This document shows positions 45,915 through 54,414 of a DNA stretch of 64,000 bases, piece by piece. The stretch is taken from NCBI RefSeq assembly GCF_003367505.1, contig NZ_PXXX01000014.1, forward strand, positions 29,695-93,694, read 5' to 3'. Position 1 is the stretch's first letter; each line of letters opens with the position of its first letter. Origin of the DNA: Lysinibacillus capsici (GTDB lineage Bacteria; Bacillota; Bacilli; Bacillales_A; Planococcaceae). The position numbers and the translations under genes are program-made. The notes beneath the pieces were generated by a model. That model was given only the letters and a program-made list of their open reading frames with translations, ran no database searches and was not told the DNA's origin.

Positions 45915-46871
45915 CTAAATTCCGAGTATTTCCTTTAAAGTTGCCAATTTATTTTTCGACAGTGGAACAACTGTCTTTTCTGTACTGTTGAGTGCTAAGC
46001 TATAGCTATTGCGTGTCCAAGTAATAATCTCTCGAACCTTTTGTAGGTTCACAATATAAGAACGATGGCTTCTAAAAAAGCCGAATGGTGTCAATTTTTG
46101 CTCTAACTCATTTAGCGATAGAGTACATGGATAAGCTTCACCTGCTACATAAATAGATACTTCTCCTTCAACACTTTCAATATAATCAATTTCGGGTGGA
46201 TTAAATAAAATAATCTTTTCATTTTTCTTTGTTGGGATTTTATCTAGTCGAATTGGTGCATCTTCAAGAGGCTTTGGAGCTTGCTCAAGGCTACCCTCTT
46301 TTACGTCTAAAGGATGTAAGTCTGCCCCATCTAATCGATGTATAGTTGTACTTGCAACCATTAAGTCTTCTAGATTATTTGATAACAAAATGATAATTTT
46401 ATGCTCTTTTGTGAGATTTTTTAATAACTGTTGGATAGTTTGCTTTGAAAATTCATCTATATTTTGAAAGGGTTCTTCTAAAATTTGAATAGATGCCGGA
46501 TGTAGGTACATATTCAATAGTTTTAATCGCTGTTTTTCACTATTAGAAAGCTTACTAATTCTATTGTTTTTTTGTTCAGTAAGTTTAAAAAGCTTCAATA
46601 TGTTCTCTGTTTCATTAGTTGGGCGGTTAAAAAGCTTTAAAATGAACTGGATATACTCGCGCGCTGTGAGTCGCTCATATAACGAGCTTTCACGAAAAGA
46701 AGTATACGTATCATCTCTTTTCATAAACCATTGCATTAATGTATGTATTTTGGAAACATCTGTATAGATGCCTATAATCGTGCCAGGTTGTAAAGAAAGA
46801 TGGAAGCTTGGATAAATAACATTGCCTGCTTCAATATATGGATCAACCTGAATATCAATATTTTGTTCCAC
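45915..46871 (-). CDS. Regulator: degenerate ABC-ATPase domain fused to LytTR DNA-binding domain
   Basis: N-terminal 200 residues keep the shape of an ABC ATPase: ISKLSNSEKQRLKLLNMYLH mirrors the signature helix and IQILEEPFQNID the Walker B region. Walker A is gone, since GIYTDVSKIHT replaces GxxGxGKT. The last 100 residues are a LytTR DNA-binding domain (GFFRSHRSYIVNLQKVREI). It therefore likely does not hydrolyse ATP but binds DNA, perhaps while docking to the partner transporter. GTG 46871 with AGGAGG. Lies between a hydrolase gene and the ABC ATPase/permease pair, all on the minus strand. About 145 bases separate it from the ATPase gene. Confidence 0.83.
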   Translation of the reverse strand: MEQNIDIQVDPYIEAGNVIYPSFHLSLQPGTIIGIYTDVSKIHTLMQWFMKRDDTYTSFRESSLYERLTAREYIQFILKLFNRPTNETENILKLFKLTEQKNNRISKLSNSEKQRLKLLNMYLHPASIQILEEPFQNIDEFSKQTIQQLLKNLTKEHKIIILLSNNLEDLMVASTTIHRLDGADLHPLDVKEGSLEQAPKPLEDAPIRLDKIPTKKNEKIILFNPPEIDYIESVEGEVSIYVAGEAYPCTLSLNELEQKLTPFGFFRSHRSYIVNLQKVREIITWTRNSYSLALNSTEKTVVPLSKNKLATLKEILGI

Positions 46872-46882
46872 GTTTATTCCTC

Positions 46883-47461
46883 CTATAGCTTGCTAGCTTG
46901 TAAAAAGTATTGAATGTCGTTGAGTGCTTGCGAGTGGCTCAACTGACAGTAGTTTGAGTTAGAGGCATCCATAAAGCCATGTAAGCCTTGAAATTGTTTG
47001 ATTTGAACATTCGGTATGCTTACAAGAGTATCCTTCAATGATTGAATATCAAAGCTATCTTCATGGCTAGGTAAAACAACCAAAGTTGGACAAGATGGAA
47101 TGTTATCAAGGTATTGGCGGATCCGTGAGCCATATACACAAATGACACGGTGTAGGGGGAGTGTAGTTAATCTCCAGGCTAAAGTTGCACCTACACTATA
47201 TCCAATTAATATTACCTCGTTGTAGTTTTCACAAGCCTCCAATATTTTTGGGGAAAGCAACTCAAGAGGAGCATCAAAGCCAACTGTCTGTAAGAAAAAG
47301 TCATAGGCTTGTTTTTCCTGGTCATATGGAAAGGAAAGCCCTTCTGGATAAAGTGAAATAAGGGAAACGGCAGTGTCCTCATCGCTGTATATTTGTATTT
47401 GTTCTTCAATAAAATGATTAACTCCATAGATTTCATGTAATATAAAAATTTTTCTTTTCAT
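46883..47461 (-). CDS. Dienelactone-hydrolase-like alpha/beta hydrolase
   Basis: 192-residue alpha/beta hydrolase. It begins IFILHEIYGVNHFI, has the nucleophile elbow LIGYSVGATLAW (serine near residue 88), the acid region VLPSHEDSFD near residue 131 and the histidine in FQGLHGFMD near residue 160. Probably an esterase or lactonase of the cytosol. Only 11 bases separate it from the LytTR regulator, so it is the first gene of a set of four with the ABC exporter, which hints at detoxification of a compound. Substrate unknown. Confidence 0.78.
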   Translation of the reverse strand: MKRKIFILHEIYGVNHFIEEQIQIYSDEDTAVSLISLYPEGLSFPYDQEKQAYDFFLQTVGFDAPLELLSPKILEACENYNEVILIGYSVGATLAWRLTTLPLHRVICVYGSRIRQYLDNIPSCPTLVVLPSHEDSFDIQSLKDTLVSIPNVQIKQFQGLHGFMDASNSNYCQLSHSQALNDIQYFLQASKL

Positions 47462-47666
47462 TGTGCCCTCGATCTTTTTTCCAATAGTGTATCAAAAAGT
47501 AAGTAAAACGTATAATCTGCTTTTAGAATGAATAGTGCAAAAGCATAATGATGAAAATTTTTAGGGACAAATACATAAATTTATTTTTTTACTAATTACA
47601 TAAATGAAAATATTAATAAAAGGTGACCACATCTGTTATTAATATCATGATTTGTTATAATTTTAT

Positions 47667-47694
47667 TTGATAATGATTATCATTATCGTATAAT
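47667..47694 (+). promoter_or_regulatory. Promoter overlapped by a perfect Fur box
   Basis: TGATAATGATTATCA at 47668-47682 is a perfect 7-1-7 Fur site inside the longer palindrome 47669-47687. It overlaps the -35 (TTGATA, 47667-47672) and spacer of a promoter whose -10 is TATAAT (47689-47694). Iron-loaded Fur would block transcription of the reductase gene. Confidence 0.88.
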
Positions 47695-47816
47695 GGAGTT
47701 AAGGAGGATTTTCCAAAGCAATATTTACATTTAGACATTTACGATTGAGCTGTTATGCAGTATGAGCTAGTCCAATTGTTGAGATAGTAATGACCAAATG
47801 AAAGGTGTGTTAGGAA

Positions 47817-48866
47817 TTGTTAGAACAAGAATTGTATGATGTAACCATTATTGGTGGTGGGCCAGCGGGTTTATATTCAAGCTTTTATTGTGGTTTACGT
47901 GAAATGAAAACCAAGCTAATTGAATCACAACCACAGCTAGGCGGTAAAATTCATGTTTATCCAGAGAAAATGATTTGGGATGTGGGAGGTGTAACGCCTA
48001 TATCAGGGGGGCAACTAATTAAACAATTAGTTGAGCAAGCCTTAACCTTTAATCCTTCTATTTATACAAATGAAAAAGTGCTGTCCATTGCTAAAAATGA
48101 AGATGGTATATTTGTCATCGCAGCAGAGTCAGGGAATATTCATTATTCCAAAACAGTTATCGTTGCTATTGGTGGTGGCATCCTAAATCCTCAAAAAATT
48201 GAGATTGAGGGGGCTGAACGCTTTGAAGTATCTAATTTAAATTACACAATTAAATCCTATGAAAAATTTAAAGATAAGGCAGTTATTATTTCTGGTGGTG
48301 GTAACACAGCGGTAGACTGGGCATTAGAATTAACGGAGGTAGCATCCAAGGTCTATTTAACTTATCGAAAAGATACATTGTCTGCACATGAGGCTCAAAT
48401 TACAGAGCTTGCAAATAGTTCGATCGAATGCCATTTCAATTCTGAAATTACTAAGCTGATTGCAGACGATCAAGCAGGAATGATTAAAGCTATTGCTTTA
48501 ACAAATCATGAAACTGGGACTGTAACAGAAATTCCTGTTGATGAAGTTGTTATTAGTCATGGGTATGTGCGTGATAAAGAATTGTTAGATAATAGTCCAT
48601 TAGCCATTGAGCGCAAAAATGATTATTTTATCGCTGGTACGATTAATAGTGAATCATCGATCCCAGGCCTTTATGCTGCGGGTGATATTTTGAGCCATGA
48701 TGGTAAAATTCATTTAATTGCAGCAGCCTTTCATGATGCACTTCATGCAGTGAATAGTGCGAAGAAGTATATTCAACCTGATGCTTCTGAGGGAGGTATC
48801 GTTTCCTCACATAATGATATTTTCAAACAACGTAATCGTAAGCTATTACAGGAAAGTTTAAAATAA
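47817..48866 (+). CDS. Fur-controlled ferredoxin/flavodoxin-NADP reductase (YcgT/YumC type)
   Basis: FAD protein of the thioredoxin-reductase-like ferredoxin-NADP reductase family, moving electrons between NADPH and a ferredoxin or flavodoxin. The FAD motif is VTIIGGGPAGLYSS (residues 9-22) and the NADPH motif IISGGGNTAVDWALE lies near residue 159. The redox-active CxxC of true thioredoxin reductases is absent. B. subtilis has two such enzymes, and YcgT is iron-regulated, which the perfect Fur box here supports. TTG 47817; about 120 bases of leader. In iron limitation it may feed electrons to iron release or a flavodoxin. Confidence 0.88.
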   Translation: MLEQELYDVTIIGGGPAGLYSSFYCGLREMKTKLIESQPQLGGKIHVYPEKMIWDVGGVTPISGGQLIKQLVEQALTFNPSIYTNEKVLSIAKNEDGIFVIAAESGNIHYSKTVIVAIGGGILNPQKIEIEGAERFEVSNLNYTIKSYEKFKDKAVIISGGGNTAVDWALELTEVASKVYLTYRKDTLSAHEAQITELANSSIECHFNSEITKLIADDQAGMIKAIALTNHETGTVTEIPVDEVVISHGYVRDKELLDNSPLAIERKNDYFIAGTINSESSIPGLYAAGDILSHDGKIHLIAAAFHDALHAVNSAKKYIQPDASEGGIVSSHNDIFKQRNRKLLQESLK

Positions 48867-48871
48867 TCGAT

Positions 48872-48912
48872 TTTAGGAGCACTAATATATTGTTGGTGTT
48901 CCTTTCTTTTTG
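48872..48912 (+). terminator. Terminator after the reductase gene
   Basis: AGGAGCAC and GTGTTCCT regions pair imperfectly around an AT-rich loop, followed by TTTCTTTTT. Confidence 0.55.
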
Positions 48913-48959
48913 TCTTGATGTATATTTTAGAAGAAATACTTCTGATGGACTATCAATAT

Positions 48960-49182
48960 AAAAAAGAAAACATAACGCTGATTATGGAGTATTTATAAGA
49001 AAATTATACAGAGAATATGATTGTCATGGATATCGCGAAACATTTTAATAAAGAGTCTATCTATTAGAGAAAAAAATGTTCGTCAACTCAAAAAATCTAA
49101 AATGTACCTGAGAAACTCTCATTTATCATTAAAGAATTTGCTGAAAAAATCTCCAAAACAATTCCGTAAATATATGAATTAA
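48960..49182 (+). pseudogene. Decayed AraC-family HTH remnant
   Basis: Plus-strand fragments read KENITLIMEYL, a stop, then ENYTENMIVMDIAKHFNKES, a typical first half of an AraC HTH. After further stops and frame changes, SPKQFRKYMN and a stop follow, a typical AraC end. Several lesions make it non-functional. AraC regulators often control siderophore uptake genes, so its place right after a Fur-controlled gene may mark a lost iron locus. Confidence 0.6.
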
Positions 49183-49187
49183 CAAAT

Positions 49188-49222
49188 ACCTAATGAAAAA
49201 ATAACTTTCATTAGGTGTTTTT
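49188..49222 (+). terminator. Terminator after the AraC remnant
   Basis: ACCTAATGAAA (49188-49198) pairs perfectly with 49206-49216, then five T. Confidence 0.85.
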
Positions 49223-49293
49223 CATCTAGAAATAACATAGCTTTTCCTTTTTTGGACACCCTAAACTAGAAAAAATGACATGGGGTGATGATC

Positions 49294-50802
49294 ATGAAAA
49301 TAGAAAGGTCGTCCGAGTGGGAAGAGGGCTTTATCGATCGATTAAATCATCTTGAAAAATGGGATAGCTGGACATTGTACAAGATGAACTATGATATTGT
49401 GAAAATGAAACTAATTCCTGATTTTACAGGATTGCAGGCTACAAAGTACTTACCTAATTTACAACCTTTGAAACACCAGTTAGAAGCAGCTGAAACAGTT
49501 ATTGAACGTATGAATGGGAAAGCTATTTTAGCTGATGAGGTGGGGCTAGGTAAAACAATAGAAGCGGGCTTAATCTTAAAGGAATACCTTATTCGAGGTC
49601 TTGTGAAAAGAGCATTAATTTTAGCACCTGCTTCTTTAATTAATCAGTGGATTGAAGAGTTAAATATAAAATTTCATATTCCTGCCGTCGCATATAAAAA
49701 AAATTGCCCGATAGAGCGCTATGATGTCCTTATTATGAGTATGGATACGGCAAAAAAGAGTCCACATAGAGAGCGCATTTATGAGCAGGATTATGACATG
49801 ATAATTATTGATGAGGCACATAAATTAAAAAATAATAAAACACAAATTTACGAGTTTGTACAAGGCTTAAAGAAAAAATTCTGCTTATTATTAACTGCCA
49901 CACCTATTCAAAATGATATCTTTGAATTGTATTATTTAATCTCCTTATTAAAGCCTGGGCATCTTGGTAACTATGATGCCTTCCAATCGGCCTTCTCTGC
50001 TAGCAAGCATGATTTAGAACATGATGATTATTTAAAAGAGTTGGTTAATCAGGTAATGGTAAGAAATCGTAGGGAAGATACGGGGATTGATTGGACAAAT
50101 CGTCGTGTTCAAATTGTACCGATTACATTTACGGACGAAGAAAGAGAAGTTTACGAAATGCTTGGCAACCTTCAAAACACAGGGTCATTTTCATTAATTA
50201 CGTTGCAAAAAGAAATGTGTAGTAGCAAGGAAGCTACGGCATTAACATTAACGAATATGCTAGATGACCATGTACAACCACAAGAAATAGAAGCAATTAT
50301 TACTAAATTAATGACCTTGGAAGTGAATTCAAAGGCGGAAAAGACTTTGGAAATTGTTAAACAAGCAAATGACAAGGTTATTATTTTTACAGAATATCGT
50401 GCTACGCAAATTTATTTGCAATGGTACTTACATTCTAATGGCATATCAAGTGTGCTATTTAATGGTAAGTTTAATAAAAGTAAACGAGATTATATGAAGC
50501 ACCTATTTAAAGAAAGAGCACAGGTACTCATCGCTACCGAGGCAGGTGGAGAGGGGATAAATCTTCAATTTTGTCATCATGTAATCAACTATGATCTACC
50601 TTGGAATCCAATGAAGCTAGAGCAACGTATTGGTCGTGTCCATCGTTTGGGACAGGAGCATGATGTCCATATTTATAATCTTGCCATTGAACATACAATT
50701 GAAGAGAAAATCTTGGAATTGCTTCATACAAAAATTGATGTGTTCGAGAAGGTGGTTGGCGATTTAGATGCCATTTTAACAAACTTTAAAGAATCTGTAT
50801 AA
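49294..50802 (+). CDS. yqhH: SNF2-family helicase YqhH
   Basis: Superfamily 2 ATPase of the SNF2/RapA type. Walker A is LADEVGLGKTIEAG near residue 79, the DEAH box is IIIDEAHKLKN near residue 171, motif III is LLLTATPIQN, and motif VI is QRIGRVHRLGQ near the end. At 502 residues it is a minimal SNF2 core without accessory domains. ATG 49294 fits TGGGGTG six bases away; in-frame GTG 49285 and ATG 49288 are too close. Followed by yqhG, as in B. subtilis. Function is unproven; a role in transcription or DNA maintenance is likely. I do not see it as a defence system. Confidence 0.88.
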   Translation: MKIERSSEWEEGFIDRLNHLEKWDSWTLYKMNYDIVKMKLIPDFTGLQATKYLPNLQPLKHQLEAAETVIERMNGKAILADEVGLGKTIEAGLILKEYLIRGLVKRALILAPASLINQWIEELNIKFHIPAVAYKKNCPIERYDVLIMSMDTAKKSPHRERIYEQDYDMIIIDEAHKLKNNKTQIYEFVQGLKKKFCLLLTATPIQNDIFELYYLISLLKPGHLGNYDAFQSAFSASKHDLEHDDYLKELVNQVMVRNRREDTGIDWTNRRVQIVPITFTDEEREVYEMLGNLQNTGSFSLITLQKEMCSSKEATALTLTNMLDDHVQPQEIEAIITKLMTLEVNSKAEKTLEIVKQANDKVIIFTEYRATQIYLQWYLHSNGISSVLFNGKFNKSKRDYMKHLFKERAQVLIATEAGGEGINLQFCHHVINYDLPWNPMKLEQRIGRVHRLGQEHDVHIYNLAIEHTIEEKILELLHTKIDVFEKVVGDLDAILTNFKESV

Positions 50803-50819
50803 GGTAGGGAGGTGCAGCT

Positions 50820-51599
50820 ATGTATCCACAGCAAGTTCACCACTATTTAAAGGAATTTTTTATGGAGAATGACTGTGCAATTTTAGGAGAAGAGAATCAT
50901 TATCTAACCGTTCAATTAACGATAGACATAGATAAAAGAATTATGAATAGGCCATTTTATTGGCAATATGTTGAAGCAACGAATAGCGAACCAAACCCAG
51001 CGCAAGTAACCTTTATTACAAATCAAACAGCAATGGCTGGTAATTTATTTGGGGAAGCTATTCATTACGGCTCTCCACGTTTAAATCAGATATTTTTAGC
51101 TACAAGGGAACTAGGAGCTTATGTTCAGTTGTTTGAAAAAGTTGATCGTGATATGGGGCAGGTTATTTTAACGCCCTGGTTAGGTGTTAACTTTAAAGTT
51201 TCGTATTGCTGTGATCGTACAAAAGAAATGCTTTACTCATTTGGCATTAATTTATTGACGGGCGTCATCAAGGAGGGTTTTCATGAAAGGATTTGTTCTT
51301 CGGACTTTAACATAGAACCTGAAGAAAATGTATTTCATGTGCAATATATTATTAAGCCTGCCAGAGCACTGGAAAGATTGAAAGCTACAATTGAGTCAAT
51401 TATTGAGCAGGATGACCATTCCTGGGCAACGGAAGCACAAAAACGATGGCAACGTGATCAACGTGTATTGGATTATTTTTATGAGGATATAGAAGATAAA
51501 CCAGAGTGTTATGAAATTGAAAGAAAAGCATTAGAGGAGCAATATGAAGCAAAAATTAAAATAGAAGTCATTAATGGGGGATTATTTTATCTCTTTTAA
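50820..51599 (+). CDS. yqhG: YqhG-family protein
   Basis: 259-residue cytosolic protein of the YqhG family, found next to the yqhH helicase across Bacillales. It begins MYPQQVHHYLKEFF and contains MNRPFYWQYVEAT near residue 42 and LTPWLGVNFKVSYCCD near residue 118. The C-terminal third is charged and probably coiled. It has no known activity. It starts 17 bases after yqhH behind AGGGAGGTG, so both are cotranslated and probably work together. A terminator follows at once. Confidence 0.88.
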   Translation: MYPQQVHHYLKEFFMENDCAILGEENHYLTVQLTIDIDKRIMNRPFYWQYVEATNSEPNPAQVTFITNQTAMAGNLFGEAIHYGSPRLNQIFLATRELGAYVQLFEKVDRDMGQVILTPWLGVNFKVSYCCDRTKEMLYSFGINLLTGVIKEGFHERICSSDFNIEPEENVFHVQYIIKPARALERLKATIESIIEQDDHSWATEAQKRWQRDQRVLDYFYEDIEDKPECYEIERKALEEQYEAKIKIEVINGGLFYLF

Positions 51600-51604
51600 A
51601 TGAG

Positions 51605-51634
51605 GAGCTGTCTGACAAAAGGACAGCTCTTTTT
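51605..51634 (+). terminator. Terminator after yqhG
   Basis: GAGCTGTC (51605-51612) pairs with GACAGCTC (51622-51629) and five or six T follow. It also lies at the end of the convergent ArsR gene. Confidence 0.88.
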
Positions 51635-51639
51635 CTGCT

Positions 51640-51960
51640 TTAATGATCTTCAACCATGCTTTGAAGCTGAGCCAATTTATTATCCCAAAATAAATGAAAG
51701 TATTGGAGCCAATCTTCAATCTCCTTTAAACGCTCCCTATGCAACGTATAGATTTTTTCACGACCTTTTTTTTGAGCAGAGATTAGCTCCGCCTGTTCCA
51801 ATATTTTTAAATGCTTTACAACAGCCGTTCGACTAATCGTAAAATGCTCAGTAATATTGGAAATAGGTCTGTCGCTTGCTGCAAGGAGCTGTAAAACGCT
51901 TCTTCTTGTGGGATCAGCTATTGCTTGAAAAATATCATACTTTATGGCTGCTTCAGTCAT
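51640..51960 (-). CDS. ArsR-family repressor
   Basis: 106-residue winged-helix regulator. IFQAIADPTRRSVLQLLAAS and ISRTAVVKHLKILEQAELI form the HTH. No obvious metal-binding cysteine pair, so it is probably not a metal sensor but one of the ArsR proteins paired with AHSA1-domain partners. Its ATG overlaps the stop of the AHSA1 gene by one base, so they are coupled. A 42-base palindrome in their promoter is the likely operator. Confidence 0.9.
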   Translation of the reverse strand: MTEAAIKYDIFQAIADPTRRSVLQLLAASDRPISNITEHFTISRTAVVKHLKILEQAELISAQKKGREKIYTLHRERLKEIEDWLQYFHLFWDNKLAQLQSMVEDH

Positions 51961-52382
51961 TAGAATTCAGCAGCCTCTTTTAATTTATGATTAATAATCA
52001 TTGTCCATCCGTTATCCATATTAGTACGTACGGCTTCAGTAGCAGTGTTTGCTTTAGGAATAATATGTGAAGCTTCCTTCCAGCCACCATGTGTTAAAGT
52101 AAATTCAGTATGCTCGCCTACTTCTTTTAACTCAAAAGTTACGAACCAGCCATCTTGATCCCAAGCAAATCGTAGAAAGTGTGGTGCATCTACACGTTCT
52201 ACTTTACAGGGTGATGGGCCGAACGGTGATTGAATAGTGAATTCGTATCCTTCGATAGGTTGAAAATCATTTGGCATAAACCAAGCAGCTATTTTGTCAG
52301 CTGTTGCGACAGTCTCCCAAACTTTTTCGATAGGGGCATTTAATGTAATTGTTTTGACAATATCCTGTAATTTTTCAGTCAT
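51960..52382 (-). CDS. SRPBCC/AHSA1-domain protein
   Basis: 140-residue protein with the START-like AHSA1 fold, which makes a hydrophobic ligand cavity. Family signatures are ITLNAPIEKVWETVATADKIAAWF near the N-terminus and FTLTHGGWKEA near residue 94. Such proteins commonly share an operon with an ArsR regulator, as here. The ligand and function are unknown. ATG 52382 with AAAGGAG. First gene of the two-gene transcript. Confidence 0.9.
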   Translation of the reverse strand: MTEKLQDIVKTITLNAPIEKVWETVATADKIAAWFMPNDFQPIEGYEFTIQSPFGPSPCKVERVDAPHFLRFAWDQDGWFVTFELKEVGEHTEFTLTHGGWKEASHIIPKANTATEAVRTNMDNGWTMIINHKLKEAAEF

Positions 52383-52441
52383 GTTCTATTACTCCTTTTT
52401 CAACGTTATTAAGTCCACTAGCAGAGGAATCTGTATAAAAT

Positions 52442-52490
52442 ATAACCATAGGGTGTTATGAATATATAACACCCTACGGTTATATGTCAA
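52442..52490 (-). promoter_or_regulatory. ArsR operator palindrome with promoter
   Basis: Two 18-base arms (52442-52459 and 52466-52483) are inverted copies with a single mismatch and a 6-base centre. On the minus strand TTGACA (52490-52485) forms the -35 and TATATT near 52466-52461 the -10, so the palindrome covers the promoter of the AHSA1-arsR genes. Confidence 0.8.
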
Positions 52491-52574
52491 CGGAAAAATT
52501 TTGTATCTTTCTGTTGGACTTGGCGTATGTTACAATTACTTTTATAATTTTCTGACAGAAAGGGTGGGCGTAAT

Positions 52575-53213
52575 ATGGTCAATATATCTGTATTCTTAGT
52601 TATGTGCATTTTACTTATTATTTTACCTGGCCCTGATACAGCGATTGCAACAAAAAACACACTGACTGTAAGTAGAAAGGGCGGTTTACAAACAATCATA
52701 GGTTCTTGTTGCGGTTTATTAATTCATACTTGTGCGGCTGTTATTGGACTTTCGGCGATTATTGTAAAATCCGCCTATATATTTGCTGTTTTAAAATATG
52801 TTGGTGCGGTTTATTTATGTTATTTAGGAATCAAAACCTTGTGGACACTTCGAACAATTCGAACACAATCTCCAGTTGTAGACGATGTAGGAAGTATAGA
52901 ACACAAATATTCCCACCAATCTTGCTTTAAACAAGGGTTTCTCACAAATGTGACAAATCCAAAGGTCGCAGTATTTTTCCTAACATTTCTCCCTCAATTT
53001 GTAGATGGAAATAGTGGAACATTTTTCCCTTTTTTAATAATGGGTCTAATTTACACAGCATTAACAATGCTATGGTTTATCTTCTACGTGTACCTTTTAG
53101 ATCGAATTAGTGCATTTATGAAAAAGCCATCAACTAAGGCAGTAATTGAAGGATTAACAGGTGCAATATTAATTGCATTTGGCATTAAATTAGCATTAGA
53201 AAAAGCTCACTAA
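52575..53213 (+). CDS. LysE-family amino acid exporter
   Basis: Six-helix exporter of the LysE/RhtB family in the cytoplasmic membrane. VMCILLIILPGPDTAIATKNTL at the N-terminus holds the conserved PGPD motif, and GFLTNVTNPKVAVFFLTFLPQFV near residue 121 the second hallmark. 212 residues is standard. ATG 52575 behind AAAGGGTGGG. A promoter TTGGCG-17-TATAAT lies at 52520-52548. Substrate is an amino acid or derivative, not identified. Confidence 0.9.
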   Translation: MVNISVFLVMCILLIILPGPDTAIATKNTLTVSRKGGLQTIIGSCCGLLIHTCAAVIGLSAIIVKSAYIFAVLKYVGAVYLCYLGIKTLWTLRTIRTQSPVVDDVGSIEHKYSHQSCFKQGFLTNVTNPKVAVFFLTFLPQFVDGNSGTFFPFLIMGLIYTALTMLWFIFYVYLLDRISAFMKKPSTKAVIEGLTGAILIAFGIKLALEKAH

Positions 53214-53267
53214 AAAATACACCACCTTATTAGAGTTATTTTTTACTATAAAGGTGGTGTATTTTTT
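53213..53267 (+). terminator. Terminator after the LysE gene
   Basis: A 15-bp stem with arms around AATACACCACCTT (to 53228) and AAGGTGGTGTATT (from 53251), followed by six T. Confidence 0.88.
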
Positions 53268-53310
53268 GTTGGCACTTAATAAGATAAGGTCATTTCTCTT
53301 TGAAAAATTT

Positions 53311-53466
53311 TTATTTAGGTTGGCTTATATTTGTCAGTAGAAGGTTTTTAAGTCTTTCTTGTAAAAATTTTTTCTTTTCTGCACGCTTTTTATAGAGAGA
53401 AAAAGATTTTATAACAAATAAAGCTACTAGTATGATGACAATCAATAAAATAAATGAAAATAACAT
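53311..53466 (-). CDS. 51-residue single-pass membrane protein
   Basis: Short gene with ATG 53466 behind GAGGA at seven bases. The first 20 residues are strongly hydrophobic (MLFSFILLIVIILVALFVIK). The rest is basic and helical (YKKRAEKKKFLQERLKN). This type-I or type-II small membrane protein has no family I recognise. It lies just downstream of the unknown gene at 53490-54173 on the same strand, so the two may share a transcript. Confidence 0.6.
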   Translation of the reverse strand: MLFSFILLIVIILVALFVIKSFSLYKKRAEKKKFLQERLKNLLLTNISQPK

Positions 53467-53489
53467 CGTAAAATCCTCTATCCAATTAG

Positions 53490-54173
53490 TTACATAGAAA
53501 GTTCGTTAGTAACAAAAATCTTATTCGTAATAACAAACGTTAATAATATATTTAAAGCAATTAATTTTGGTATGCCTTGTTGCTGAATAATAATGTGAGA
53601 AAACTTTAAATTAGCTATACGGTTAGCTAATGTATACTCCTCGGCTCCTGTTACTTGTCTACCATCGGGTGTACACCCTAAAACAAAATGCCCAGCATAA
53701 GAATTCTTGAGCACATAGGGATGCATGGATTGATAATGAACTTCCATGATCGTATCTGCTTCAATCATATAATGATGAGTTACTAGGAATTTTTTTAATG
53801 CGCCTTTTAGGTCAATGGCAATGGCAGTATCAGCTAGAATTGTCCGGAAATAAACAGGCACGATGTTGGCATGTTTAATATAAGGCTTCACTTCAATGCA
53901 AATTTCACCAGAATGTTGTACAAATAGCTGAACAATTGCTTGATGAATTCCATCTGTTAAAGTGACCATGGTATTTCCGAAATGAGCACTTTTAAAGAAA
54001 ATACTGTCATCAGCAATATAGCCAACAGCAATATGACGATTCTCAATATGTAGCGATTTAGCTTTCACTCCTAAAACTTCCTCACAGTTCTTTAATTCAT
54101 AAACATGTTGCTGAAATGTAAGACCTAAATAATGCCTATTAACTATTCGATTTTCAAGCAATTGCTTCAACAT
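53490..54173 (-). CDS. Conserved-looking protein of unknown function
   Basis: I do not recognise this 227-residue protein. It has no signal peptide, a mixed alpha/beta composition, and a hydrophobic stretch near the C-terminus (IPKLIALNILLTFVITNKIF) that could be a single helix. The central part contains VKPYIKHANIVPVYFRTI and the later part YAGHFVLGCTPDGRQVTG. ATG 54173 with GGAGATG eight bases upstream supports translation. The stretch between it and the LysR gene (54174-54414) shows no feature I can name. Confidence 0.6.
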   Translation of the reverse strand: MLKQLLENRIVNRHYLGLTFQQHVYELKNCEEVLGVKAKSLHIENRHIAVGYIADDSIFFKSAHFGNTMVTLTDGIHQAIVQLFVQHSGEICIEVKPYIKHANIVPVYFRTILADTAIAIDLKGALKKFLVTHHYMIEADTIMEVHYQSMHPYVLKNSYAGHFVLGCTPDGRQVTGAEEYTLANRIANLKFSHIIIQQQGIPKLIALNILLTFVITNKIFVTNELSM

Positions 54174-54414
54174 CTGTTACATCTCCAATCTTTGATAAAT
54201 TATGACAATATTTATAATTGATTGTAGGTCATATAACTCTCAAAAAACTCTCCAAAAGTCGAAAAGATACGTATAATGGCAGGGGTGAAAATATCTAAAT
54301 TTTATAGTTCAACACATTGCAAAGGATTAAAAAGAAAGGATGGAGAATTTATTGCTAGAGGGTAGTACTTGTAGATGCTTTTATAACAAATACGAATAAA
54401 TGGAGAAGATAGTG

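Noticed and set aside
49294..51599. yqhH-yqhG as a phage-defence module
   Set aside because: The pair is a conserved housekeeping set in Bacillales and has no nuclease or other defence partner; no glycine riboswitch or gcv genes are here either.
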